A stretch of DNA of 52,330 nucleotides, from positions 1 through 52,330 of the forward strand of contig CAZUXB010000012.1 in NCBI GenBank assembly GCA_964624555.1, read 5' to 3'. Both the position numbers and the translations under genes were made by a program. The notes beneath the pieces are model-generated. The model saw only the letters and a program-made list of their open reading frames with translations. It did no database searches and was not told where the DNA came from. The stretch is from SXRF01 sp964624555. Its GTDB lineage: Bacteria > Pseudomonadota > Alphaproteobacteria > Rickettsiales > SXRF01. This document shows, in pieces, positions 8,476-16,087 of the stretch. Positions within the stretch are counted from its first letter, which is position 1; every line of letters begins with the position of its first letter.

Positions 8476-9318
8476 TTATTTATTGGCAAATACTATATCA
8501 GCGCCGATATCTGCCGCCGGTGCGGAATGGGTTATTTTACCAACGGAAATATAGTCGACACCGGTAGCGGCAATTTCTTTTACTGTTTCCAGCGACACCC
8601 CACCCGATGCTTCAAGGGGAATTTCACCGGCGGCCAGCGCTACGGCTTTCTTTAGTTCGGTAGTATCCATATTATCGAGCAGTATCCTGTCTGGTGCTGC
8701 GACCAGTGCTTCTTCTACCTGCGCCAAAGTATCGCACTCAACAACGACCGGCAGTTTTGTTGCGGCGCGGGCCTTGGCCACTGCCTGCGTAATACCGCCA
8801 CACAGGGCAATGTGGTTATCCTTTATCAGCACCATATCATCAAGGCGCATACGGTGATTTTGCCCGCCACCGATGGTTACTGCATATTTATCAGCAGCCC
8901 GCAGATTAACCATAGTTTTACGGGTATCAAGAATCACTGCTTTTGTTCCTTTTACCGCCTCAACATATTGGTGGGTGAGAGTGGCAACTCCGCACATGCG
9001 CTGCATTATATTCAATGTTACCCGCTCCCCGGCCAGCAATGCCCGGGCATTGCCTTTGGCTGTGGCCAGCACCGTTCCTGCGGCCACCATTTCGCCTTCC
9101 TTTACACTAGCACTGGCATTGATACTAGCACTGAGCAGAGCATAAACCAGCTCGGGAATAAATACCCCGCACGCAACCATCTCCTGTCTGGCCACGAACG
9201 CCATTTCCGCCTGCGCATTATCAGGAATCAGCAGCGTAGAGGTAACGTCCCCCCCGCCAAGATCCTCGGCCAGTGCGCGCTTTATAATATCGGAGAATTC
9301 CTGCATTATTTCTATCAT
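8476..9318 (-). CDS. nadC: Nicotinate-nucleotide pyrophosphorylase (carboxylating), QPRTase
   Basis: A 280-residue enzyme of de novo NAD synthesis, converting quinolinate and PRPP to nicotinate mononucleotide, CO2 and PPi. Conserved blocks are AEDLGGGDVTS near the N-terminus, TRKTMVNLR in the middle, GGGQNHRMRLDDMVLIKDNHI for PRPP/quinolinate binding, VVVECDTLAQVEEAL and LEASGGVSL near the C-terminus. The ATG at 9318 is chosen because AAGGAG lies just upstream; a longer frame reaches into the neighbouring palindromic repeat and is unlikely. nadA and nadB are not adjacent. Convergent with the pseudopilin pair. Confidence 0.95.
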   Translation of the reverse strand: MIEIMQEFSDIIKRALAEDLGGGDVTSTLLIPDNAQAEMAFVARQEMVACGVFIPELVYALLSASINASASVKEGEMVAAGTVLATAKGNARALLAGERVTLNIMQRMCGVATLTHQYVEAVKGTKAVILDTRKTMVNLRAADKYAVTIGGGQNHRMRLDDMVLIKDNHIALCGGITQAVAKARAATKLPVVVECDTLAQVEEALVAAPDRILLDNMDTTELKKAVALAAGEIPLEASGGVSLETVKEIAATGVDYISVGKITHSAPAADIGADIVFANK

Positions 9319-9330
9319 TAAACTCCTTCT

Positions 9331-9383
9331 GTCACCCCGCACTTGCCTGCCTTGCCGTAGCTTTAGCGTAGGCAGGTTGCGGT
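9331..9383. repeat. Short palindromic repeat family D (GTCACCCCGCAC type)
   Basis: Starts CTGTCACCCCGCACTTGCCT and contains the inner inverted pair CCTGCCT / AGGCAGG around GCCGTAGCTTTAGCG, then GGTTGCGGTATGAT. Related outer arms (GTCATGCCGCAC and GCGGGGTGACA) occur at 39458-39543, and a small version at 31565-31590. Confidence 0.7.
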
Positions 9384-9394
9384 ATGATAATGTT

Positions 9395-10255
9395 CTATTT
9401 AAACACTACTGTTTTCTTTCCATTTAAAAGAACCCGGTGTTCAATATGGTATTTAATGGCGCGGGCAAGGGCCACACATTCCATATCACGTCCGATGGCT
9501 TCTAAATCATCCGGCAGATGGGTATGGTCGACCCGAGCCACTTCCTGCTCGATTATCGGGCCTTCGTCAAGGTCGGTGGTGACATAATGGGCAGTCGCGC
9601 CGATAAGTTTCACCCCACGGTCGAAAGCCTGGGTATATGGCCTTGCGCCTTTGAAACTGGGCAGGAAGGAGTGGTGGATATTTATCGCCCTGCCTTCAAG
9701 TTTCGCGCATAATTCCGGCGATAATATCTGCATATAACGCGCCAGCACCACCAGATCGATATTATGGCGGGCGACAATATCAAGTATCTGCTGCTCCTGC
9801 TGCGACTTATTTTCGGCATTTACCGGCAAATGATAAAATGGTATTTCGTGCCATTTGGCGACATGTTCCCAGTCATTATGGTTGGAGATAATTGCCGGAA
9901 TTTCTATGGCAAGCTGGCCGGTCTTCTGCCGGTACAACAAATCATTGAGGCAATGCCCGGCCTTGGAAACCATTATAAGCACACGGCTTTTGCGGATCTT
10001 ATGGGAAATTTCCCATTGCATGGCAAAGCGCTGCGCAACCTGGTCATGGAATAATTTTTTGAGCGCATCCTGGCTTTTTCCACCCTGCTCCATCCGAAAC
10101 TCTATGCGCAGGAAAAACCTCCCAGTTGATTCATCACCAAACTGCGCTGATTCAATTATGAAACCAAAATTATCGGCGAGGAAACCGCTGACAGCAGCCA
10201 CGATACCACGCACATCGGCACAGGAGAGAGTCAGTATATATCTATTATCATTCAT
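9395..10255 (-). CDS. purU: Formyltetrahydrofolate deformylase
   Basis: A 286-residue enzyme that hydrolyses 10-formyl-THF to formate and THF, balancing one-carbon pools. The N-terminal ACT domain (about residues 1-85) opens ILTLSCADVRGIVAAVSGFL and is the regulatory part. The C-terminal formyltransferase fold contains the catalytic Asn-His-Asp set in AINIHHSFLPSF, GATAHYVT and DLDEGPII. Length and domain order match PurU. It is transcribed in the same direction as the DivL-like kinase gene upstream, with a stuttering inverted repeat in between that probably ends transcription or stabilises the mRNA end. Confidence 0.95.
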   Translation of the reverse strand: MNDNRYILTLSCADVRGIVAAVSGFLADNFGFIIESAQFGDESTGRFFLRIEFRMEQGGKSQDALKKLFHDQVAQRFAMQWEISHKIRKSRVLIMVSKAGHCLNDLLYRQKTGQLAIEIPAIISNHNDWEHVAKWHEIPFYHLPVNAENKSQQEQQILDIVARHNIDLVVLARYMQILSPELCAKLEGRAINIHHSFLPSFKGARPYTQAFDRGVKLIGATAHYVTTDLDEGPIIEQEVARVDHTHLPDDLEAIGRDMECVALARAIKYHIEHRVLLNGKKTVVFK

Positions 10256-10266
10256 ATTATAACTTT

Positions 10267-10345
10267 CCTAAGAGGCATTAGGCAGTAGGCCATAGGCATT
10301 GGTGATTTAGCTTTTTAACTACTGCCCATTGCCTATTGCCTTCTT
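10267..10345. repeat. Stuttering inverted repeat 1 (AGGCANTAGGC words)
   Basis: The left arm is made of quasi-repeated words (GGCATTAGGCAGTAGGCCAT then AGGCATTGG). The right arm is their inverse (CTACTGCCCATTGCCTATTG then CC). The loop is AT-rich (GATTTAGCTTTTTAA). The right arm codes for the last residues of the kinase at 10319-12337 (KAIGNGQ). Confidence 0.75.
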
Positions 10346-12337
10346 ACTTCTGACTGGTTTTTCCGGCAGTTTAAGCTCCGGGTTCTCGCGCATCAGGTAA
10401 CATTCAAACCTTGCGCCTTTCTGCGGTTCGGAACGCAGCACAACCCGGCCGCCGTGCAATTCAATAAAACTTTTCACGATGGAAAGGCCAAGGCCGGTCC
10501 CTGAACGCGTACCCGGTTTGCCTTTTGTGGCCTCCTGATTACGCCCTTTGTAGAATTTGCTGAACACTATTTCCTGCTCTTCGAGAGGTATCCCCTGCCC
10601 TTCATCTTCCACCCAGAGCATGATCTCGCCGGCTTCCACCTCTTTAGCGCCGAAGCCGATTTTACCACCTTCCGGTGAATATTTTATTGAGTTGGAAAGG
10701 AGGTTGAACAATATCTGTTTGATACGGGTTTCATCACCGACCATTTTGCCGATTTTAGAGAGGCACTCGAATTTAATATCGATGGAATGTTCCTTGCTGC
10801 GCTCCTGGATAAGCAGCAATACCGATTTCATCATTGCGTAAATATCGAATTTGGAAACCTCAAGACGCATATAGCCAGCCTCGATCCCGGCAAGGTCCAG
10901 AATATCGTTGATGAGGTGCATCAGGTGTTGTGAAGACTGGTGGATGCCTTCGACATATTCGCGCTGTTTTTCGGAAAGGGTGCCAAAATATTCCTGCTTG
11001 AGCATTTCCGAGAAACCGGCAATGGAAGTAAGCGGCGAGCGCAGTTCGTACGATACGTTGGCAAGGAATTCAGTTTTCAGCTTATCGGCTTCCGAGAGCG
11101 CATCGTTACGTTCACGCAATGACCTTTCTACCAGTGTGGAATCGGTGACATCAAGGTATGTTATCAGTGTTGCGCCATCAGGCAGCGGTACTTTGCGCCA
11201 GTCAATCACCTTGCCATCGGAACGTTCAAGGCGCATGGCAACAAAATCGCGGGTCTGGAGCTGTTCGATATGCTGGTTGCAGAAATTTTCCCAGTCTTCC
11301 TTGGCGAACAGGTCTTTGCAACGCTCCAACAGTTCCTTGATATGCGGTTCGGAATTAGCAAACTCACTTTCTAGGTTCCACATCAGCAGGTAACCGGGAT
11401 TGCTGAGTTTCAGGCGCCCGTCCTCACCGAACACGGCAACCCCTTCATGCAGGTTGTCGAGCGTTTCGCGCTGCACTGCAATAAGTGTATTATAAGAGCG
11501 TTCCAGCGCCAGACGGTCGGTCACATCTTCGTAAGCGAACAATATTCCACCCAGCGCATGCGGGATAGCGATAACACGCAAGGCTTTACCATCAGGCAGG
11601 TAGAAAAATTCTTCGCGCGGTTCAAGCAGTTCAGTAAATAATTTTATCTGCTGCTGTTTGAAAAGATGGAAATTGGCCTGTTCCGGCAGACGGCGCTTTT
11701 CATGAAGGACTTCGAGTATTTCGCTGTAAGTTGGCTGCGAATCGAGCCAGACCTCGTCGAATTTCCACAGGGCAACAAAGGCGTTATTGAAAGTTTTGAG
11801 GCGGGTATCGGCTCCGTAAATTGCCATGGCGCTGGCGGAACTTTCCAGCAAATCATCCTGCGCTGAGATATGGCGGGCGATGTCTTCCTTCATCTTATCC
11901 AGCTCGGTATAATCGATAGCGAAGCCGGCATACATTTTTTCTTCGGGGATGGAAAACTCGGTTATCTCATAGAGTTTGCGCTCACCGCCAACTACAATAT
12001 GCCTGCGGTCAGTTACCGAACGACTGTCGCTGCCCTGCTGTTCCAGCATTTTGCGCACCCTCTTATCGAGCTCGGGTACTACACCGGCTTCTGTGCTTTC
12101 CAGCAGATCTTCCACCGCCTCACCATAAGCCAGGTTATGGAAACGGATATTCAGTCCCACATCGCGCTGCCAGATAGGATATGGCGACATATTGAGCAAG
12201 GTTGAATATATCTTAAGGTCGGATTTCAGTTTTTCGTTTTCTGCTTTTAACTGAAGTTCGGCTTCGCTGGGGGCGGATGAGAGATGACGGATAACGGATG
12301 ACAAAAACTTATTTTGTTTAGGTTTCACACTTGTCAT
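10319..12337 (-). CDS. divL: DivL-like PAS sensor pseudo-histidine kinase (phosphoacceptor His replaced by Tyr)
   Basis: A 672-residue cytoplasmic protein with no membrane segment. It has a short coiled coil (about residues 25-45), three or four PAS-like domains (about 45-140, 160-275, 285-400), a HisKA dimerisation domain and a HATPase domain. The H-box reads FLANVSYELRSPLTSI, with Tyr430 (codon TAC) where sensor kinases have His. The ATP site looks intact: N-box LLSNSIKYS, G1 DEGQGIP, G2 GTGLGLSIVKSF. In Caulobacter, DivL has the same Tyr substitution and controls the CckA-CtrA cell-cycle relay; the gene is often beside ahcY in alphaproteobacteria, as here. Caulobacter DivL is membrane-anchored; this one is not. 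Both the start codon and the stop lie in stuttering inverted repeats. Confidence 0.85.
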   Translation of the reverse strand: MTSVKPKQNKFLSSVIRHLSSAPSEAELQLKAENEKLKSDLKIYSTLLNMSPYPIWQRDVGLNIRFHNLAYGEAVEDLLESTEAGVVPELDKRVRKMLEQQGSDSRSVTDRRHIVVGGERKLYEITEFSIPEEKMYAGFAIDYTELDKMKEDIARHISAQDDLLESSASAMAIYGADTRLKTFNNAFVALWKFDEVWLDSQPTYSEILEVLHEKRRLPEQANFHLFKQQQIKLFTELLEPREEFFYLPDGKALRVIAIPHALGGILFAYEDVTDRLALERSYNTLIAVQRETLDNLHEGVAVFGEDGRLKLSNPGYLLMWNLESEFANSEPHIKELLERCKDLFAKEDWENFCNQHIEQLQTRDFVAMRLERSDGKVIDWRKVPLPDGATLITYLDVTDSTLVERSLRERNDALSEADKLKTEFLANVSYELRSPLTSIAGFSEMLKQEYFGTLSEKQREYVEGIHQSSQHLMHLINDILDLAGIEAGYMRLEVSKFDIYAMMKSVLLLIQERSKEHSIDIKFECLSKIGKMVGDETRIKQILFNLLSNSIKYSPEGGKIGFGAKEVEAGEIMLWVEDEGQGIPLEEQEIVFSKFYKGRNQEATKGKPGTRSGTGLGLSIVKSFIELHGGRVVLRSEPQKGARFECYLMRENPELKLPEKPVRSKKAIGNGQ

Positions 12338-12358
12338 CTGCCATCCGTAATCCGTTGT
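12274..12358. repeat. Stuttering inverted repeat 2 (ATCCGTNATCC words)
   Basis: Arms GATGACGGATAACGGATGAC (left) and GTCATCTGCCATCCGTAATC then CGTTGT (right) flank an AT-rich loop. The element sits between the ahcY stop and the DivL-like gene and contains that gene's ATG, so it encodes residues such as SSVIRHLSS at the N-terminus. Similar words occur inside pheT near 27147 and beside ruvC near 50456. Confidence 0.75.
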
Positions 12359-13678
12359 CTAATATCTGTAACCTTCAGGCTTGAACGGGCCTTCTTGTGA
12401 AACACTCAAATACTCAGCCTGTTTTTTAGTCAGCGTAGTAAGTTTTACACCTAATTTTTCCAGATGCAAGGCCGCTACCTTTTCATCAAGCTGTTTTGGC
12501 AGCACATACACCTTATTTTCATATTTACTATGGTTTCTCCACAGTTCGATCTGCGCGAGAACCTGGTTAGAGAAGGATGTACTCATGACGAAACTAGGGT
12601 GGCCGGTGGCACAGCCAAGGTTGACCAGACGGCCTTTGGCCAGCACGATGATACGCTTGCCATCAGGAAAAACAACTTCATCAACCTGCGGCTTCACTTC
12701 TTTCCACACCATGTTTTTAAGGGCGGCAATCTGTATTTCGCTGTCGAAATGGCCGATGTTGCAGACAATAGCACGATCCCGCATCAGGCGCATATGCTCA
12801 AGTGTTATCACATCCACATTACCGGTGGCAGTAACGAAAATATCGCCCTGCGCAGCAGCTTCATCCATGGTCAGAACCTGGTAGCCTTCCATTGCCGCCT
12901 GCAACGCACAGATAGGGTCAATTTCGGTTATGATAACTCGCGCACCCTGACCTTTGAGGGCATGCGCACAACCCTTGCCCACATCGCCATAACCGGCAAC
13001 AACCGCAACTTTACCGGCGATCATAACATCGGTGGCGCGTTTAAGGCCATCGGGCAATGACTCGCGGCAGCCATAGAGGTTATCGAATTTTGATTTGGTG
13101 ACCGAGTTGTTCACGTCAATCGCCGGAACTTTCAGTTCACCGGCTTTCATCATTTCATAAAGGCGGTGTACACCAGTGGTGGTTTCTTCGGAGATACCCT
13201 TCACCTCTGCCAGAATTTGCGGATATTTATCGTGCATGATTTTGGTAAGGTCGCCGCCATCATCAAGTATCATGTTCGGGGTCCAGCCATCTGCGCTTTT
13301 AATGGTCTGTTCAACACACCAGTCATATTCTTCCTCGGTTTCGCCTTTCCATGCGAATACGGGAATACCTGCCGCCGCGATAGCTGCCGCTGCCTGATCC
13401 TGTGTGGAAAATATATTGCAGCTTGACCAGCGCACGGTTGCGCCGAGGGCGGTAAGGGTTTCGATAAGTACTGCGGTCTGGATGGTCATATGTAGGCAAC
13501 CGGCAATGCGCGCACCTTTCAGAGGCTGCTCTTTCGCATATTCAGCGCGGATGGCCATAAGCCCCGGCATTTCGGTTTCTGCCAGCGAAATCTCATTGCG
13601 CCCCCAGGCGGCAAGGGAAATATCCGCTACCTTATAATCAGTAAAATTAGTTTTAGTTGCAGTTGCTGAGTTGGCCAT
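12359..13678 (-). CDS. ahcY: S-adenosylhomocysteine hydrolase
   Basis: A 439-residue NAD-dependent enzyme that splits S-adenosylhomocysteine to adenosine and homocysteine and so relieves product inhibition of methyltransferases. Clear blocks: GCLHMTIQTAVLIETL near residue 60, NNSVTKSKFDNLYGCRESL before the NAD site, AGYGDVGKGCA (Rossmann glycine motif) and the C-terminal KPEGYRY that closes the active site of the neighbouring subunit. The ATG at 13678 is preferred since AAGGAA lies upstream; a longer frame to 13741 has no family support. It is first in a likely ahcY-divL unit. Confidence 0.96.
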   Translation of the reverse strand: MANSATATKTNFTDYKVADISLAAWGRNEISLAETEMPGLMAIRAEYAKEQPLKGARIAGCLHMTIQTAVLIETLTALGATVRWSSCNIFSTQDQAAAAIAAAGIPVFAWKGETEEEYDWCVEQTIKSADGWTPNMILDDGGDLTKIMHDKYPQILAEVKGISEETTTGVHRLYEMMKAGELKVPAIDVNNSVTKSKFDNLYGCRESLPDGLKRATDVMIAGKVAVVAGYGDVGKGCAHALKGQGARVIITEIDPICALQAAMEGYQVLTMDEAAAQGDIFVTATGNVDVITLEHMRLMRDRAIVCNIGHFDSEIQIAALKNMVWKEVKPQVDEVVFPDGKRIIVLAKGRLVNLGCATGHPSFVMSTSFSNQVLAQIELWRNHSKYENKVYVLPKQLDEKVAALHLEKLGVKLTTLTKKQAEYLSVSQEGPFKPEGYRY

Positions 13679-13771
13679 TATCTTATTCCTTATATCGGTT
13701 AATATTGCCGGAAAACTAGCCCTTATAAAGGGAAACTGCAAGCAGAAAAACCCTTATTAAGGCTAATACTA

Positions 13772-14755
13772 TCAAAACTTAAACGACAAAGCACAATTCT
13801 GCAAAATAGCATTGGTTAGCTGGTATTTCTGATCACCAACGACACCATTATTGTCATAACAATTAGTTGTTGCAAAAGAAGTAGCAGTAGTTGTTGGGCC
13901 ATAATTAGGAGAACCGGAACTAGCGCCAGAGCTCATAACGTAACATGGACAATGCACATTCCAGCTTGCCGAACCACTGGACCATATAACAATACCATTA
14001 GATGGTACAAACGCTGAAACTTTACCTGACTGAGGCTTTCCATCATCTATCTTATTATCAATATCGAAAGCTTGCAATACGGTCAATTGGGCACCTTGAT
14101 ACGCCCATCCTGAGTTTTTTATTACAGTATTGAGGCCCCCTAATGAAAAATAATTTATCCCATCTGATTGGAGTGGGGAAGTATTTGCTGCCGTAATACC
14201 GCCACTCCACACAAGAATATAAGTTTTAGAAATCTTCCCACGTGGAAAATAGTCCTGCAATGCTGGCGCGGTTGCTTCATTTATAGACACCGCAGTAGTA
14301 GGATTAGTAAAATTTTCTGGTATTAACTTTGCTAGGCTAAGATCAGACCAGAACAAAGTTGTTTCAGATGCGTTTCCAGGCTCTTGCAAAATACCTAAAT
14401 AGTGATAGGTAAAATTTGTAGCCCAAGGACAGCCAACAGTAGGCACAACACAACTCGACTGAATCAGCCCGTTACCATCGCCTTCTCCGGTGTTTGTACC
14501 ACGTGCTTTAAGCCCAATTGAGGTGGCCGCCGGATCAGGAATATCTCCCGGCAAATATCCATATTTGTCCCTGAATGCATTAACTACCGTTCTATAGTTT
14601 TCTATCTGGGAAACTTGTGCCCTGACCGCTGCAGAATCAATCAAATCTTTTCCTACTAAAATACCTCCTACGAGCAACCCAACAATTATAAGCACTATGG
14701 ATAATTCAATAAGAGTAAAACCAATAGAAGCCTCAGATATCCATGGCACACGCAT
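13772..14755 (-). CDS. Pseudopilin-like protein (class III prepilin), copy 3
   Basis: A 327-residue protein from the ATG at 14755 (leader ending ISEASIG|FTLIELS, Glu5 present). A longer frame from 14830 would give a 37-residue leader, unusually long. Its body shares marks with the tandem pair at 6.8-8.4 kb: FRDKYGYLPGDIPDP after the N-terminal helix, KIDDGKPQSGKV near the end and a C-terminal Cys pair (NCYDNNG ... NCALSFKF). It contains long Ser/Thr/Gly/Asn-rich stretches. It begins close after the C-terminal remnant of the L,D-transpeptidase gene on the same strand. No secretion or pilus machinery is adjacent. Confidence 0.8.
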   Translation of the reverse strand: MRVPWISEASIGFTLIELSIVLIIVGLLVGGILVGKDLIDSAAVRAQVSQIENYRTVVNAFRDKYGYLPGDIPDPAATSIGLKARGTNTGEGDGNGLIQSSCVVPTVGCPWATNFTYHYLGILQEPGNASETTLFWSDLSLAKLIPENFTNPTTAVSINEATAPALQDYFPRGKISKTYILVWSGGITAANTSPLQSDGINYFSLGGLNTVIKNSGWAYQGAQLTVLQAFDIDNKIDDGKPQSGKVSAFVPSNGIVIWSSGSASWNVHCPCYVMSSGASSGSPNYGPTTTATSFATTNCYDNNGVVGDQKYQLTNAILQNCALSFKF

Positions 14756-15102
14756 CCATTTAGTAATAGGCAAAAGAAAACAGGTAAACCGTTTATTCAA
14801 TTTTGTTTTCCTATCATATTGTAAAAACATATATTCATTAGAAGTCTGTTAGCATTTTATTATATATAATTATTTCCAAAAATTTCAATACACACTTTTG
14901 TAGAGACATTCGGCAAAATTGCAAGCAGGTCATTTTTGGCAAGGGCGATACAGCCTTCGGTTCCGCTATAATCCGGCTTGGCAATGTGCATGAATATCGC
15001 GCTGCCTTTTCCCGAAATTATCGGCGAATCGTTATAGCCTATTGGAATTATAATGTCGTAGAGATCATCAGCGCGCCACAGTTTTTCGTGACGCGGAATT
15101 TT

Positions 15103-15139
15103 GCCCTCACCCTGCCCTCTCCCAGAGGGAGAGGGTATT
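15103..15139. repeat. Palindromic repeat family B, distal edge of the insertion
   Basis: GCCCTCACCCTGCCCTCTCC followed by CAGAGGGAGAGGGTATT. It is identical over 37 bases to the copy at 15687-15723 and in the same orientation, so the inserted block is bounded by direct copies of a palindromic element. A partial copy (CTCCCTTTGGGAGAG) follows at 15151-15165. Confidence 0.85.
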
Positions 15140-15177
15140 ATTTCATTTAGCTCCCTTTGGGAGAGAACATTTTTTTG

Positions 15178-15213
15178 CTCCCTCTCCCTTTGGGAGAGGG
15201 TGGGGGTGAGGGC
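15178..15213. repeat. Palindromic repeat family B, inverted internal copy
   Basis: CTCCCTCTCCCTTTGGGAGA followed by GGGTGGGGGTGAGGGC, opposite in orientation to the two edge copies. With the copy at 15103-15139 it could form a large hairpin, which may explain why the assembly broke nearby. Confidence 0.8.
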
Positions 15214-15317
15214 ATCGCGTACCGACCACCTCGGGTGAAGCGGCCAGCGTCATCCACAAGCATCCACCCACACCCGCTCCACCCGCGGCCTGCCCCCCAC
15301 GTTGATGACGATCCGGC
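15214..15317. other. GC-rich stretch beside the assembly gap, origin unclear
   Basis: About 104 bp clearly richer in G and C than anything around it. It lies between an inverted family B copy and the N run. In the minus frame of the DUF559 segment it reads as low-complexity Gly/Trp/Arg-rich sequence with no domain that I recognise. It could be the rest of a second gene, a repeat cargo, or a wrong join at the gap. Confidence 0.5.
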
Positions 15318-15327
15318 NNNNNNNNNN
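15318..15327. other. Assembly gap (10 N)
   Basis: Ten undetermined bases, probably a placeholder of unknown true length. It cuts the region just after the C-terminal end of the DUF559 domain. Confidence 1.
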
Positions 15328-15686
15328 GCTACCATCCCGGTAATGGAATAAATTTTTTCCACCACTCCCTCAAAATTCTCCTGCATTTCCACATTAGTAA
15401 AACGAACGATTTTATAGCCTTTTTTTTCTAAATACTTACTGCGGATCACATCATTTTTTTTACCATCTTCTGTAAAATGCGATTCACCATCCAACTCAAT
15501 AATCAACCGTAACTCATTACAATAAAAATCCGCTATATATGGTTCTATCGGATGTTGTCTGCGAAATTTTTGTCCGTTCATCTGCCGGTTTTTTAAAACA
15601 GACCATAGTTTCATTTCCGGAGAAACAGGTTCTTTTCTTAGTTCTCTTGCCCGATCAATTAATTCTATTGGAATATATTGATAATA
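15328..15686 (-). CDS. DUF559 (Vsr-like PD-(D/E)xK) endonuclease domain, 3' end lost in gap
   Basis: About 115 residues of a DUF559 domain: RARELRKEPVSPEMKLWSVL, then FRRQHPIEPYIADFYC and LRLIIELDGESH, the Asp/Glu core of this PD-(D/E)xK fold related to Vsr and restriction endonucleases. GYKIVRFTNVEM and a C-terminal helix follow. There is no ATG before the domain; it is in frame with the L,D-transpeptidase N-terminus through the translated repeat SPSGRGQGEGYYQ, so it may be made as a fusion. Its biochemical role is not established. DUF559 genes beside such GGGAGAGGG repeats are common in many bacteria, which suggests a shared mobile unit. The frame enters the N run at 15327. Confidence 0.85.
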
Positions 15687-15723
15687 GCCCTCACCCTGCC
15701 CTCTCCCAGAGGGAGAGGGTATT
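15687..15723. repeat. Palindromic repeat family B, proximal edge of the insertion
   Basis: A direct copy of 15103-15139. On the minus strand it follows ...CATATCAAAAT of the transpeptidase gene and translates as the linker PSPSGRGQGEG into the DUF559 domain. Confidence 0.85.
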
Positions 15724-16087
15724 TTGATATGTTGATTATAAAATTGGGATTCACTATCATCGCACCAGCCATCATCCTGCGTGATTATTTTCAGTGGCAA
15801 TTTTGTTTGCGGTGCACTCATTTTATCGGCGCGATACCAGCATTCACGCAAGGGAAAAATTCCAAGCGGAGAGCAACCATCACCTTCTTTTTTATCAGTG
15901 GAAAAACCATTTTTGCCAATGGCGCAACGGTAGGTTTTGCCAGCAAATTCCAGCTTATTGCCAATTACTTTCATGAAAACCCATTATAATTTAATTGCTA
16001 ACACTATGGTATACCAGATTAAACATTTGACAGAAAAGGTAATATTCGTTAACATATGTAAATTATTTAGCGGCAGAATAACAAATT

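Larger units (their letters stand above)
14860..15974 (-). pseudogene. L,D-transpeptidase (YkuD) gene split by a DUF559/palindromic-repeat insertion
   Basis: The N-terminal part (15974 down to about 15720, ~85 residues, MKVIGNKLEFAGKTYRCAIG to YNQHIKI) and the C-terminal part (about 15099 down to the stop at 14860, beginning IPRHEKLWRADD) join into a normal ~163-residue YkuD-type enzyme. The second part holds the catalytic region AIFMHIAKPDYSGTEGCIAL, with the nucleophilic Cys. Such enzymes make 3-3 or lipoprotein crosslinks in peptidoglycan. Between the halves lie ~620 bp of repeats, a DUF559 domain and an assembly gap. A stop at 15147 separates the halves, so no intact enzyme can be made as the sequence stands. 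AAAAT occurs at both edges and could be a target-site duplication. Confidence 0.85.

Noticed and set aside
13679..13771. Possible SAM or SAH riboswitch in front of ahcY
   Set aside because: A small hairpin (CCCTTTATAAGGG) is present, but I could not match the conserved core of any SAH or SAM riboswitch, and the leader is short.
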